64,000 nucleotides of DNA from Nocardioides ochotonae (GCF_011420305.2 NZ_CP061769.1:979001-1043000), one strand, 5' to 3'; shown: positions 16,669 through 26,442, counted from the stretch's first letter. Program-made: numbers and translations. The notes: generated from the letters alone by a model not told the origin.

Positions 16669-17214
16669 CGTACGGGTAAGCGGTGTGCCCGCGGGACTTT
16701 AGCCGGGACCGGGGATCGGTCGAAAAACGCTGGCCCGGTCCGCGTGGCGCCGCACACAAGAAGCGGGCACGCGGTGATCTGGTTCCTGGGCTGACGGGGT
16801 TGTCCACAGGTGCTCTGACCTGCGACAACGACTGGTCGGGACGGTCGGTGGTTGAGTCCCGATCCGGCCACCCGGTGGCCGCGGCGGTGGCGTGCGTGCA
16901 CGAGGCGCTGGACGCCGTGGTTGATGCGCCGGTGTGGTCGCTGAGCGAGGCCGAGGCCGGGGTGGCGCTGCTGGCCCTGGGGGCTGAGTCGGTGGTCGGG
17001 CTCCTCAGCCGCCGCTTCGGCATCCGGTAGAGCGTGATCGTGTCCGGCAAGGTGCGGGGAGCGCGGCCGTAGTGGCTGGTGCGAGAGATGCCGCGGAAGA
17101 GACCCAGCAGAAGGACTCCGGGACGGCGCTCGGACGCGACCTGCTGGTCCTCCACGAGGCGATCCACTAGTCCATGCAGCGGACCCTTGCGGACACCGCC
17201 GCCGGCGGGTGTGA
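16669..17214. other. Long intergenic region with one gene remnant
   Basis: It separates the leftward permease from the ABC exporter and contains only the DUF222-like remnant at 16875-17030. The rest shows no convincing gene or RNA. Confidence 0.5.
16875..17030 (+). pseudogene. Remnant of a DUF222/13E12-repeat HNH protein N-terminus
   Basis: A 51-codon open frame starting GTG encodes VAAAVACVHEALDAVVD then APVWSLSEAE, which resembles the first helix of DUF222 (13E12 repeat) proteins, a multi-copy actinobacterial family with a C-terminal HNH nuclease. It stops at 17028-17030, and the remaining roughly 400 residues of the family are absent. I read it as a decayed fragment; it could be chance similarity. 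Confidence 0.4.
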
Positions 17215-18030
17215 CTACGCGACCTCGGAGCGGCGCAGGGAGAGCAGCCCGACGGCGAGGGGGATGACGATCCAGATCAGCGTGGTCGACCCGAGCATCG
17301 CCCACTCCTCGGCGGTGTTCGTGGCGCCCGCGAAGAGCTGCACCTGGGTGTAGTTCCAGTCGATCCACGGCTGCAGGTCCAGGAACCAGTCCCGTACCGA
17401 CGCGAGCAGGGCGAGGACGCCGGGCAGGACGAGTGAGACCACGAAGTACCCGACGATCGCCGCGGCCGAGGCCCTCAGCACCGTGCCGAGCGTGAAGCCG
17501 ATCGCCATGCCGACCAGATTGCCGAGCACGATCTGGGGTGCGGTGGACAGCGACACGTCCCAGACTGTGTCGACGCCAGCAAGCGCCGAGCCGGCCACGT
17601 TGCCGACGGCGCCCACCGCGAAGGCGACGGCCATCGCGCCGACGCCCACCACGACGGTCGCGATCGCCTTGGCGCCGATCACGCGCCCGCGGCTCGGGAC
17701 CAGGGTGAACGTGGTGAGTCCGCTGCGCTGGCTCCACTCGCTCGTGACGGCCAGGATCGCGATCATCGGCAGGATCACCGACATGGGGAGGCCGATGGCA
17801 GTCGCGAAGCTCTCGTAGGTGACGGCGCTGTCGGGAGCGAAGACGATGACCGCCCCGGTCGCGACGACCGACAGGACGCCGATGCCGATGAGCATCCAGA
17901 AGCCCGAGCGGGTGTTGAACATCTTGCGCAGCTCGACCTTGACCAGCCGAGTGGTCGGGATGGGCGGGGCGGTCCGGCGAAGCGGTGCGGCCTTCGTGGT
18001 GGTGCCCGGCGGGACGGTCAGGGCGGTCAT
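17215..18030 (-). CDS. ABC-2 type transporter permease
   Basis: The 271-residue protein has a cytoplasmic N-terminus leading into KVELRKMFNTRSGFWML, the usual entry of ABC-2 permeases, and six predicted membrane helices. Its ATG overlaps the ATPase stop by four bases. With the ATPase it forms an exporter, probably for a drug, peptide or lipid. The neighbouring two-component system is the likely regulator. Confidence 0.88.
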   Translation of the reverse strand: MTALTVPPGTTTKAAPLRRTAPPIPTTRLVKVELRKMFNTRSGFWMLIGIGVLSVVATGAVIVFAPDSAVTYESFATAIGLPMSVILPMIAILAVTSEWSQRSGLTTFTLVPSRGRVIGAKAIATVVVGVGAMAVAFAVGAVGNVAGSALAGVDTVWDVSLSTAPQIVLGNLVGMAIGFTLGTVLRASAAAIVGYFVVSLVLPGVLALLASVRDWFLDLQPWIDWNYTQVQLFAGATNTAEEWAMLGSTTLIWIVIPLAVGLLSLRRSEVA

Positions 18031-18926
18031 GTCGCAGCTCCTTCGCGCTGGGTGTCGGCAGTGAGCGACAAGAAGATGTCTTCGAGCCCGGCACCGTCGG
18101 CGGACCGCAGCTCGGTGAGGGCGATGCCGGCGGCCAGGGCGGTGGTCCCGACCCGATCGGGGTCGGCGTCGGTGCGGACCGAGCCGTCCCCGGCGAGCGT
18201 GGCGGGGATCCCGGCCTGCTCGAGTGCGTCGGCAAGGTCGCGCGGTGAGGTCGAGCGGGCGAGGGTCCCGGCTGCGGCGAGGAGCTCCTCCTTGTTGCCG
18301 GACGCGACGATCCGGCCGTTGCCGATGACGACCAGGTCGTCGGCGATGACCTCGATCTCGTGGAGCAGGTGGGAGGACAGCAGCACCGTGCCGCCCTGGT
18401 CGGCGAAGCCCGTCAGCAGGTCGCGGATCCACCGGATCCCGGCGGGGTCGAGCCCGTTGGCGGGCTCGTCGAGGATCAGCACCCGGGGATCTCCGAGGAG
18501 CGCCGTGGCGATGCCGAGCCGCTGGCGCATGCCGAGGGAGTAGGTGCGGACCCGTCGGGTGGCCTCGGCGGGGGCGAGGCTCACCAGCTCGAGCATCTCC
18601 TCGACGCGAGAGCCGGGCAGCCCCATCGTGGCGGCGGCGCACGCGAGGATCTCGCGGCCGGTGCGACCGGCGTGCTGGGCGGAGGCGTCCAGCAGGACGC
18701 CCACCTCGAGGCCGGGGTTCGGGAGGTCGGCGAACCGTTCGCCATGGATGGTCGCGGAGCCGGAGGTCGGGACGGTCAGACCGACCATCATGCGCATCGT
18801 GGTGGACTTGCCGGCGCCGTTCGGACCGAGGAAACCGGTCACGCGTCCGGGCTGGGCGGTGAAGGAGATGTCGTCGACGGCGGTGAGGCCGGCGTACCTC
18901 CGGGTCAGGGACTCAACGGTGATCAT
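18027..18926 (-). CDS. ABC transporter ATP-binding protein
   Basis: The 299-residue DrrA/BcrA-type ATPase has Walker A (GPNGAGKST), a degenerate signature (YSLGMRQR), Walker B (RVLILDEPANGLDP) and the H-loop (SSHLL), plus a C-terminal accessory region. The start ATG (18926) has only a weak ribosome site of its own. A strong AGGAGG lies about 40 bases upstream in front of a short overlapping reading frame (18913-18960), suggesting coupled initiation. Confidence 0.92.
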   Translation of the reverse strand: MITVESLTRRYAGLTAVDDISFTAQPGRVTGFLGPNGAGKSTTMRMMVGLTVPTSGSATIHGERFADLPNPGLEVGVLLDASAQHAGRTGREILACAAATMGLPGSRVEEMLELVSLAPAEATRRVRTYSLGMRQRLGIATALLGDPRVLILDEPANGLDPAGIRWIRDLLTGFADQGGTVLLSSHLLHEIEVIADDLVVIGNGRIVASGNKEELLAAAGTLARSTSPRDLADALEQAGIPATLAGDGSVRTDADPDRVGTTALAAGIALTELRSADGAGLEDIFLSLTADTQREGAAT

Positions 18927-18960
18927 GGGCTCGACCCGTGCGTGCGAGTGCGCTGGACAT
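18913..18960 (-). CDS. Possible 15-codon leader peptide upstream of the ABC ATPase
   Basis: ATG at 18960 follows AGGAGGACACC at ideal spacing and opens MSSALARTGRAHDHR. Its TGA (18913-18915) lies 11 bases past the ATPase ATG in another frame. This is an arrangement for translational coupling or attenuation. No homology can be claimed. Confidence 0.35.
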   Translation of the reverse strand: MSSALARTGRAHDHR

Positions 18961-19142
18961 GGTGTCCTCCTGTGCCGGCCTGCACCGGGTGCGCAGGACC
19001 AGACCTCCACCGTGACGGCGCTCGTGGTCACCGGGCATCGGCCGCGCGGCTCCGAGTCGGTCGTGCTTTCGGTCGAGGTGCCGGGGGCGGGGTCAGACTT
19101 TCGGCCGGTCCCCGGGAGGCGCTCCGTCCCTACTCTGAGGGG

Positions 19143-20288
19143 GTGAGCAATCCACTGCGGTCCCTGCTGGAGGAACCCCGGCCCCCGGACCCACCGGTTC
19201 GGGTATGGCGGGACTGGGTGCTGCTGGCGGGCGTCACGGTGGTGGGGGTGCTGGAGGGCGTCCTGCGTGAGGACCTGCCGCTGCGGGGGCTGTCGGTGGC
19301 GTTGGCGCTCGGACTGGCGCCGCTGTTGCTGTGGCGACGTACGCACCCGCTCGCCGTGGTCGCGACCGCCTTCGGCGTGACCGCGGTCGTGGACATCGTC
19401 CTGGTCGCCTCCGGCGCGCCTGCGCTCGACATGAACACGATGGTCTACCTGCTGGTGCTGCCCTATTCGCTGTTCCGGTGGGGTTCCGGGCGCGAGGCGG
19501 TGGCGGGCCTGGCGATCATCCTGGTCCCGGCCACCCTGTCGCTCGTCGTCAGCTGGACCGGGGTGGCCGACGCGATCGGCGGGGTCGCCGTCCTGTTGTC
19601 CGCCTTCGCCCTGGGCTGGGCCGTGCGTTCCGAGCACGGCGCCCGGGAGCGGCGGTTGGAGCAGGTGAAGTCGGAGGAGCGGGCCCTGCTGGCGCGCGAG
19701 CTGCACGACACGGTGGCCCACCACGTCTCCGCCATCGCCGTCCAGGCGCAGGCGGGGCAGGCTCTCGCGCCGACCAGCCCGTCGTCGCCGCTCGAGGCGC
19801 TGGCGGTGATCGAGGAGGAGGCATCGCGCACGCTCGCGGAGATGCGGGCGATGGTCCGGGTGCTGCGCAACGAGGCGCCCGTCGACTACGCCCCGCAGCC
19901 CGGTGTCGCCGATCTCGGGCGGCTGGCCGGGGCCTCGCCTGCCGGGCCACGGGTGGACGTGAGTGTCTCGGGTGACCTGGCCGCCCTCCCGGCGGCGATC
20001 GACGCCGCCGTCTTCCGGATCGCTCAGGAGGCGGTGACCAATGCCCTGCGGCACGCCCGCAACGCGACCCTGATCGACGTGCGCGTCGCCGGCGACCAGT
20101 CCACGGTCAGCCTCGTCGTCCGCGACGACGGCGATCCGGGTGCAGCCGACCCCGGCGACGAAGCGGGGTTCGGGCTCACCGGGATGGCGGAACGCGCACT
20201 GCTCCTGGGGGGCGCGTGCCGGGCGGGTCCCTGTCCAGGACGCGGCTGGGCCGTCAGCGCGACACTGCCGCGGCAGGTCTCGGCGTGA
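19143..20288 (+). CDS. NarL-type sensor histidine kinase
   Basis: The 381-residue protein has an N-terminal membrane region of about five helices (residues 25-160), then HisKA_3 with the phospho-acceptor His188 in ARELHDTVAHHVS, then HATPase_c with QEAVTNALRHA and a C-terminal GLTGMAERA motif. There is no sensory ectodomain, as in DesK- or LiaS-like envelope sensors. GTG 19143 is used since the first hydrophobic helix follows soon after. Its stop overlaps the response-regulator start. Confidence 0.9.
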   Translation: MSNPLRSLLEEPRPPDPPVRVWRDWVLLAGVTVVGVLEGVLREDLPLRGLSVALALGLAPLLLWRRTHPLAVVATAFGVTAVVDIVLVASGAPALDMNTMVYLLVLPYSLFRWGSGREAVAGLAIILVPATLSLVVSWTGVADAIGGVAVLLSAFALGWAVRSEHGARERRLEQVKSEERALLARELHDTVAHHVSAIAVQAQAGQALAPTSPSSPLEALAVIEEEASRTLAEMRAMVRVLRNEAPVDYAPQPGVADLGRLAGASPAGPRVDVSVSGDLAALPAAIDAAVFRIAQEAVTNALRHARNATLIDVRVAGDQSTVSLVVRDDGDPGAADPGDEAGFGLTGMAERALLLGGACRAGPCPGRGWAVSATLPRQVSA

Positions 20289-20941
20289 GCATCCGGGTGC
20301 TGGTCGCCGACGACCAGGATCTCGTGCGGACCGGACTGCGGCTGATCCTCGGCACCCTGGACGGCATCGAGGTCGTGGGGGAGGCCCGCGACGGACGGGA
20401 GGCGGTGCGGCTGGCCCGCGAACTCCGTCCCGACGTGTGCCTCATGGACATCCGGATGCCGGTTCTCGACGGGGTCGAAGCGACCCGTCTGCTGGCCGGG
20501 CCCGGCGTCGAGGACCCGGTCGTGGTCGTCGTGATCACCACCTTCGACCTCGACGAGTACGTGCACGGTGCGCTGCTGGCCGGCGCCACCGGCTTCCTGC
20601 TGAAGGACGCCGGACCCGAGCTGCTCGGTGAGGCGATCCGGGCGGCCACCCGAGGCGATTCGCTCATCTCGCCCAGCGTCACCCGCAGGCTGCTGTCGAC
20701 GTTCGCGGGCACGGGGCGCGCAGCTCCACTCGTTCAGCCCCTCGACCCGCTCACTGAACGTGAGGAGCAGGTGCTGCTCACCGTTGCGCGGGGTCGCACC
20801 AACGCCGAGATCGCCGCCGAGCTGCACATCAGCCTCAGCACGGTGAAGACCCACATCGCCAGCCTCATGGCCAAGCTCGGCGCCCGCAATCGGGTGGAGG
20901 TCGCGATGTGGGGCTACGAGACCGGCCGGGTCCGGGAGTAG
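20285..20941 (+). CDS. NarL/FixJ-family response regulator
   Basis: The 218-residue regulator has a receiver domain with acidic pocket DDQ, phospho-acceptor Asp55 in CLMDIRMP, Thr in TTF and Lys in LLKDAG, followed by a LuxR-type HTH (LTEREEQVLLTVARGRTNAEIA then AELHISLSTVKTH). GTG 20285 overlaps the kinase stop (GTGA). It is most likely the regulator of the divergent ABC exporter. Confidence 0.93.
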   Translation: MSIRVLVADDQDLVRTGLRLILGTLDGIEVVGEARDGREAVRLARELRPDVCLMDIRMPVLDGVEATRLLAGPGVEDPVVVVVITTFDLDEYVHGALLAGATGFLLKDAGPELLGEAIRAATRGDSLISPSVTRRLLSTFAGTGRAAPLVQPLDPLTEREEQVLLTVARGRTNAEIAAELHISLSTVKTHIASLMAKLGARNRVEVAMWGYETGRVRE

Positions 20942-20971
20942 CAGGCGGGGCAGTCGGCCGGGAAACGAAAA

Positions 20972-21005
20972 AGCCCCTGACCAGCGTTTCCGCTGGTCAG
21001 GGGCT
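20972..21005 (-). terminator. Intrinsic terminator of tRNA-Lys
   Basis: A perfect 15-bp stem (AGCCCCTGACCAGCG with CGCTGGTCAGGGGCT) and a 4-base loop are followed on the minus strand by a T-run (20967-20971 is an A-run on the plus strand). It may also end the plus-strand two-component transcript. Confidence 0.9.
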
Positions 21006-21012
21006 GTATCTG

Positions 21013-21085
<73 letters not shown>

Positions 21086-21176
21086 CCGGTGAAGCGAGTG
21101 AAACAGTACCAGTGGCTGCGCCTCGTGGAAAATCCGGAGGGCATGACCCGCACCACACGCCTGTGACGACCCCGGC

Positions 21177-22760
21177 TCAGCGGCTCTCCAGCACCGCCCG
21201 GGCGGCGTCGTGGCCGCCGAGCCCGGAGACCGCGCCGCCGCGTCGCGCGCCCGATCCGCACAGCAGCACGGAGTCCAGGCCGGTCTGCACGCCCCAGCGC
21301 TGGGCGGGGGTCTCCAGCCGGGCGCGGTCCGGCGCCCAGGGCCAGTCCAGCGGGCCGTGGAAGATGTGCCCGCCGGGCATCGCGAGGTCCGCCTCGATCT
21401 CGTGGGGGACCTTGGCCTCGAGGCAGGGGTTGCCCTCGCCGTCGCGGGCGAGGCACGAGGCGATCGGCTCCGCGAGGTGCTCGTCCAGCGACGCGAGCGC
21501 GCGGGCCACGGCGAGGGCCTTGGCGCCGGGGTCGTCGGTGAACAGCGTGCCCGGGGTGTGCAGGCCGAAGTAGGTCAGCGTGTGGGCGCCCGCGGCGGCG
21601 TCCGCGCCGAGGATCGAGGGGTCGCTCAGCGAGTGGCAGTAGACCTCGCCGGGCAGCACCTCCGGGACCCGCCCGGCCGCCGCGTCGGCGTACGCCGCCT
21701 CGAGCTGGGAGTAGTCCTCCGCGAGGTGCAGGGTGCCGGCGAAGGCGACCGCCGGGTCGGCCCCGCTGCGCAGCCGGGGGAGGCGGTCGAGCAGGAGGTT
21801 GATCTTCAGCTGCGAGCCGACCGGCTTGGTGACCGGGTCGGGGTCCTCGCCGAGCAGGATCTGCAGCACCCACGGCGCGACGTTGGCCAGCACGTGGCCG
21901 GCGGTCACGGTGTGCCGGCGCCCGTCGCCGTCCCATGTGACCTCGGCGCCGTCGGCACCGTCGCGGATCGCGTGCACGCCGGCGGAGGTGAGGATCTCGG
22001 CGCCGGCCTCGCTCGCCGCACGGGCCAGGGCGTCGGTGATCGCGCCCATCCCGCCGACCGGCACCCGCCACTCGCCGGTGCCGTTGCCGATCAGGTGGTA
22101 GAGGAAGCAGCGGTTCTGCTCCAGCGACTCCGCGCGCAGCGAGGCGAAGGTGCCGATCAGCGCGTCGGTCGCGACCACCCCACGCACCGTGTCGTCGGCG
22201 AAGCGCGCCTCGATGGTCTCCCCGAGCGGGCGCTGCACCAGGTCGCGCCAGACGCCGGCGTCCACCTGCTCGCGCACGGCGCGCTCGGTCGGCAGCGGCT
22301 CCATCAGCGTGGGCGCCACGGCGGCCGCGAGGGTGCCGACGTCGGCGTAGAAGCGCTGCCAGGCGGCGTACTCCTCCTCGCCACCGGTGAGCGCGCGGAA
22401 CGACTCGCGCGTCGCGGACCCCTCGGGACGCTCGACCAGCAGGCCGCCGGTGCGATCCCCGCGCCGCCAGGGCGTGTACGACGCGGTCGTGCGCGAGGTC
22501 AGCGCGATGTCGAGGTCGAGCTCCTCGACCAGCCGGTTCGGCAGCAGGGAGACCAGGTAGGAGTACCGCGAGAGCCGGGTGTCGCGACCGGCGAAGGCCC
22601 GGGCCGACACGGCGGCGCCGCCGACGTGGTCGAGGCGCTCCAGGACCAGGACCGAGAGGCCCGCGCGGGCGAGGTAGGCGGCGGAGACCAGGCCGTTGTG
22701 CCCGCCCCCGACGACCACGACGTCGTAGTGCTGGCGCTGGGCGGGATGTGCGTTGCTCAC
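21177..22760 (-). CDS. FAD-dependent oxidoreductase (phytoene desaturase/PYROXD2-like)
   Basis: The 527-residue protein has an N-terminal FAD-binding Rossmann motif (VVVVGGGHNGLVSAAYLA then RAG), the following LERLDHVGGAA, and a C-terminal closing motif ending in LCGSGARRGGAVSGLGGHDA, the arrangement of CrtI/PYROXD2-type flavoproteins. The product and substrate are unknown; no carotenoid genes are nearby. GTG 22760 was chosen because it directly precedes the Rossmann strand region. A longer frame upstream runs into the divergent kinase gene. Confidence 0.85.
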   Translation of the reverse strand: MSNAHPAQRQHYDVVVVGGGHNGLVSAAYLARAGLSVLVLERLDHVGGAAVSARAFAGRDTRLSRYSYLVSLLPNRLVEELDLDIALTSRTTASYTPWRRGDRTGGLLVERPEGSATRESFRALTGGEEEYAAWQRFYADVGTLAAAVAPTLMEPLPTERAVREQVDAGVWRDLVQRPLGETIEARFADDTVRGVVATDALIGTFASLRAESLEQNRCFLYHLIGNGTGEWRVPVGGMGAITDALARAASEAGAEILTSAGVHAIRDGADGAEVTWDGDGRRHTVTAGHVLANVAPWVLQILLGEDPDPVTKPVGSQLKINLLLDRLPRLRSGADPAVAFAGTLHLAEDYSQLEAAYADAAAGRVPEVLPGEVYCHSLSDPSILGADAAAGAHTLTYFGLHTPGTLFTDDPGAKALAVARALASLDEHLAEPIASCLARDGEGNPCLEAKVPHEIEADLAMPGGHIFHGPLDWPWAPDRARLETPAQRWGVQTGLDSVLLCGSGARRGGAVSGLGGHDAARAVLESR

Positions 22761-22857
22761 GCCCCGCAACCTAGGCGACCGCGCGGAAAACCCCGCACGC
22801 ACCGCTCCGGGCGTGGTGGGATGTGCGCCGGGCACGACCAGCCGGGGAGGGGTGGCG

Positions 22858-24861
22858 GTGAACGGCTCGGCGAGGGTCCGCCTCCCAGCACTGCTGGTGC
22901 TGCTGGGCGTGCTCGGGTTCGTGGCCGTCCGGTCCGCGGGCGGCGAGGGACACGCGGTCGGCATCTGGCCGGTCGGCCTGGCGACGGTGGTGGTCCTCAC
23001 CGCCGACCGGCGCTGGCGCGATCCGCTGCTGGTCCTGGTGCTCGGTCTCGCCTGGCTGACGGTCTGGGCCGGTGGCCGCCCGGCCGACGTCGCGCTGGGC
23101 TGCAGCCTCGGCATCGTCCTCGAGACGCTCGTCGCGGTGCGCATACTGGGCCACGGACGCCCGGACCCCCTTCGGATCGTTGAGGACGGCGACCTGACCC
23201 GCTATCTGATGGCGACGACCGCGGCCGGACTGGTGGCGGGCTCGGTGGCGGCCCTGACCTCGGTCCTGACCGGTGGGGGGACGCCGTGGTTCGTCGGGCT
23301 GGTGGTCGGCGTCTCGCACTGGGCCTCCCAGCTGTGCGTCGTGGCGGTGTTCGCCCACCTGCCCGCCCACGGGGCGGTCGCCCGGCCCCGGGAGCGCGTG
23401 GCGCAGTGGCTGACGGTCCTGGTGGTGGCCCCCGCCGTGTTCGTGCCGCAGGAGTTCCCCAGCCTCGCCTTCGTCGTGATCCCGCTGCTGGCCTGGACCG
23501 CGCTGCGCAGCCGCCCCGTCGAGGCGCTGGTGCAGATGTGTGCCGTGGTGGGCTGCGCGATCGCGATGACCACCTTCGGGCGTGGCCCGTTCGCCGGAGC
23601 TCCGGCGATCCACGGCCTCGACCACGACACCCACGGGGTGCTCCTCGCCCTCTACGCCGTGACCTGCGCGCTGATCGTCGTACCGCTCGTGCAGCGCGTC
23701 GGCGTCCACATCGCCACCTCGCGGGCGGCCCGCGCGGAGCGGGACCGGCTCCAGAACGTCGTGAGCAGCACCCCGGGTGTCGCGATCATCGGCACCGGGC
23801 CCACGGGTCGGGTGACGCTGTTCAATCCCGGCGCGGAGAGCCTGCTCGGCTACCGGGCCGAGGAGATGCTCGGCGACTCGATCGAGAGGCTGTTCTCGTC
23901 GGAGTCGATCCGCCTCAAGGCCGCCGACCTCGGGGTGCCCGACGACTTCGTCTCGGTCGCGCGTGCCCTGGTCGACCCCGCCGTCGGGCAGACCTCGCTG
24001 CGGTTCCTGCGGCGCGACGGCGAGGAGCGCGACCACGAGCTCACGCTGTCGCGCATCAGCGCCGACGACGGCACCACACTCGGGTTCGTGAGCACCTCCG
24101 AGGACGTCACGGAGCGGCTCCAGGCCGAGAACGCGCTCAAGCAGGCGGTCGAGCAGCTGCGGCAGGTCGACGCGGTGAAGGACGCGTTCGTCTCCAGCGT
24201 CAGCCACGAGCTGCGTACGCCGATCACGAGCATCCAGGGCTACCTCGAGCTGCTCGAGGACGGCTCGTACGGCGACCTCAGCGCCCCCCAGCTCAACGCG
24301 GTGCGCCGGGTGGCGGGCAACAGCCGGCGGCTGCTGGGGTTGATCGACGACCTGCTGACGCTGTCGAAGATGCAGGAGGAGTCCTCGATCGCGGTCGTCG
24401 AGCGGGCCTTCGACCTGCGCCGTGCCGTCGAGGCGGGCTACGGCCTGGTCGCGCCGGTGCTGGAGAGCCGCCGGCTGACGATGAGCCTGAGCCTGCCGCC
24501 GGAGCCCGTGCCGTTCCTCGGCGACCGGGACATGGTGGAGCGGCTGGTCGTCAACCTGGTCGGAAATGCGGTCAAGTTCACGCCTGACGAGGGGACCGTC
24601 ACGGTGACCCTGGAGACCGAGGGCGAGGAGACGCTGCTGCGCGTCACCGACACCGGCATCGGGATCCCGCTGTCGGAGCAGAAGCACCTCTTCCAGCGCT
24701 TCTTCCGCTCCGAGCTGGCCCAGAAGCACGCCATCCAGGGCAGCGGGCTCGGGCTGTCGATCTCCCGGGCGGTGGTCGAGCGGCACGGCGGCACGATCGA
24801 CGTGGTCTCCGACACGGGCGCCGGCACCACGTTCCTGGTCCGGATGCCGCTCGTCGCCTGA
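22858..24861 (+). CDS. Membrane-anchored PAS sensor histidine kinase
   Basis: The 667-residue protein has about eight N-terminal membrane helices (MASE1-like, residues 10-290), a PAS domain (about 310-420; LFNPGAESLLGYRAEEMLG), a HisKA dimerisation domain with His450 in SVSHELRTP, and HATPase_c with N (VNLVGNAVKFTPDEG), G1 (DTGIGIP) and G2 (GSGLGLSI) boxes. GTG 22858 has GGGGAGG 7 bases upstream. No response regulator is adjacent, so it is an orphan kinase. Confidence 0.92.
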   Translation: MNGSARVRLPALLVLLGVLGFVAVRSAGGEGHAVGIWPVGLATVVVLTADRRWRDPLLVLVLGLAWLTVWAGGRPADVALGCSLGIVLETLVAVRILGHGRPDPLRIVEDGDLTRYLMATTAAGLVAGSVAALTSVLTGGGTPWFVGLVVGVSHWASQLCVVAVFAHLPAHGAVARPRERVAQWLTVLVVAPAVFVPQEFPSLAFVVIPLLAWTALRSRPVEALVQMCAVVGCAIAMTTFGRGPFAGAPAIHGLDHDTHGVLLALYAVTCALIVVPLVQRVGVHIATSRAARAERDRLQNVVSSTPGVAIIGTGPTGRVTLFNPGAESLLGYRAEEMLGDSIERLFSSESIRLKAADLGVPDDFVSVARALVDPAVGQTSLRFLRRDGEERDHELTLSRISADDGTTLGFVSTSEDVTERLQAENALKQAVEQLRQVDAVKDAFVSSVSHELRTPITSIQGYLELLEDGSYGDLSAPQLNAVRRVAGNSRRLLGLIDDLLTLSKMQEESSIAVVERAFDLRRAVEAGYGLVAPVLESRRLTMSLSLPPEPVPFLGDRDMVERLVVNLVGNAVKFTPDEGTVTVTLETEGEETLLRVTDTGIGIPLSEQKHLFQRFFRSELAQKHAIQGSGLGLSISRAVVERHGGTIDVVSDTGAGTTFLVRMPLVA

Positions 24862-24862
24862 C

Positions 24863-25402
24863 TCAGCGCCCCGACCGGCTCGGGACGGCGCTTCGCACCA
24901 GCGAGGCGACCACGACGACGCTGAACACGATCAGCGCGCACACCAGGGCCCGGGCCAGCTGCCCCTCGGCGTGCACGTCGCCGTAGCCGACGGTGGCCAT
25001 CGTGCTGAGGGTGAAGTAGAGCGCGTCGGTGCGGGTGCTCAGCCCCACGAACTGCCGCGGTGCCAACAGCTCGACCAGGTAGAAGGCCAGCGAGAACGCG
25101 GTGATGACCAGCACCACCATCATCGTGAGGACACCCGCGGTCCGCATCTCGGCGCCGGCCCGCACGTGGCGCAGCTCCAGCACCATCGCCCACGCGAGCA
25201 CCCCGAGTCCCGCCGCCGTCAGCAGGAGGCTCACCGCGATGGCGGAGGTGGAGCCGCCCCACCGGACGGGGACGGCGTAGTAGGTCACCAGCACGCCCAC
25301 GCAGGCCCACACCGGGTGCTGCCACCGCACGAAGCCGCGAGCGTCGTCGCCGCCCTCGAGGTCATCCGGCTCGTCCGGCGGGGGGACGGCGTCCTCGGCC
25401 AT
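24863..25402 (-). CDS. Two-pore-helix-type potassium channel family protein
   Basis: The 179-residue protein has four hydrophobic segments and the K+ selectivity filter TVGYGD between the last two, i.e. an ion_trans_2 pore. The N-terminus is acidic. It has no RCK/TrkA domain. It ends one base from the kinase stop, convergently. Confidence 0.9.
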   Translation of the reverse strand: MAEDAVPPPDEPDDLEGGDDARGFVRWQHPVWACVGVLVTYYAVPVRWGGSTSAIAVSLLLTAAGLGVLAWAMVLELRHVRAGAEMRTAGVLTMMVVLVITAFSLAFYLVELLAPRQFVGLSTRTDALYFTLSTMATVGYGDVHAEGQLARALVCALIVFSVVVVASLVRSAVPSRSGR

Positions 25403-25502
25403 GGCGACCTCCTGGGGCGGCAGGACTCCAGCCGCGGCGGCTGGAGGTCGTGGTGCGCGTCGTACCCGCGCGGTTCCATCGTCGGCTGCGGGCCGAAATG
25501 AG

Positions 25503-25537
25503 TCGAGCCCCCGACCTGGTCCAGGTCGGGGGCTCGA
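25503..25537 (-). terminator. Hairpin terminator of tRNA-His
   Basis: A perfect 17-bp GC-rich stem with a single central base lies 5 bases beyond the tRNA 3' end on the minus strand. Confidence 0.85.
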
Positions 25538-25542
25538 TCACA

Positions 25543-25619
25543 TGGGGTGAGTAACGGGACTTGAACCCGCGACATCTGCGACCACAACGCAGCGCTCTAC
25601 CAGCTGAGCTATACCCACC
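25543..25619 (-). tRNA. tRNA-His (anticodon GTG), CCA encoded
   Basis: The cloverleaf has the anticodon loop TTGTGGT between CTGCG/CGCAG and the T-arm CGGGTTCAAGTCCCG. The extra G(-1) at 25619 opposite C73 is typical of tRNA-His, and CCA is encoded at 25543-25545. Confidence 0.95.
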
Positions 25620-25663
25620 ATCAGCTCCGGCGAGGCCGGTAGCCGAGGACGAGTGTAGGGGAA

Positions 25664-26311
25664 CTACTCGCCCGGTGTGGAATCGGGGGCGGCATCGGGT
25701 CGCGGGAGGCCGGTGATCGACCCGCCGTGCTTGTCGGCGAGCTCCTTGGCGGTGGCGCTGTCGATGCCGGGGGAGGGCTGGAACACGGCCTCGCGGTAGT
25801 AGCGCAACTCCTCGATGCTCTCCTGGATGTCGGCGAGTGCGCGGTGGTTGCCCTGCTTGGCGGGGGCCTGGAAGTACGCCCGGGGGAACCAGCGGCGCGA
25901 GAGCTCCTTGATCGAGGAGACGTCGACGATGCGGTAGTGCAGGAACGACTCGAGCGCGGGCATGTCGCGGGAGATGAACATGCGGTCGGTCGCCACGGTG
26001 TTGCCCGCCAGCGGGGGACGGCTGCCGTCGGGGCAGTGCTCGCGGATGTAGGCGAGGGTGCGCTCCTCGGCCTCGGCGAGGGTCACGCCGGCGGCGAGCT
26101 CCTCGAGCAGGCCGGACTTCTCGTGCATGTCGCGCACGAAGTCACCCATCTGGTCCAACGCCTCCTGCGGGGGACGGATCACGATGTCCACGCCCTCCCC
26201 GAGCACGTTGAGATCGAAGTCGGTCACCAGGGCCGCCACCTCGATCAGCGCGTCCGCGCCGAGGTCGAGGCCGGTCATCTCACAGTCGATCCACACGAGT
26301 CGGTCATTCAC
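25664..26311 (-). CDS. orn: Oligoribonuclease (3'-5' exoribonuclease, DEDDh)
   Basis: The 215-residue protein is a typical Orn: the ExoI motif [10 protein letters not shown] (Asp9, Glu11), a second Asp in the middle region, and the late [12 protein letters not shown] with catalytic His and Asp. It degrades di- to penta-nucleotides, including pGpG. It is separately transcribed and conserved in actinobacteria; nothing is unusual. Confidence 0.96.
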   Translation of the reverse strand: MNDRLVWIDCEMTGLDLGADALIEVAALVTDFDLNVLGEGVDIVIRPPQEALDQMGDFVRDMHEKSGLLEELAAGVTLAEAEERTLAYIREHCPDGSRPPLAGNTVATDRMFISRDMPALESFLHYRIVDVSSIKELSRRWFPRAYFQAPAKQGNHRALADIQESIEELRYYREAVFQPSPGIDSATAKELADKHGGSITGLPRPDAAPDSTPGE

Positions 26312-26442
26312 GTCGAGTCAGCCTAGGCCACGGCACCCACGGGGCCCGCCCTCGCAGACGCCGTACGGCGGGAACTTGGTCCTGTTGACCGAGGGCTGAG
26401 GCCTCTCAGCAAGGACTCAGGCCATCTGCCTACGGTGAACCC

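Noticed and set aside
15227..18235. 1002-codon minus-strand open frame
   Set aside because: It runs out of frame across the permease and ABC genes and is Arg/Pro-rich, as expected for a shadow frame in very GC-rich DNA.
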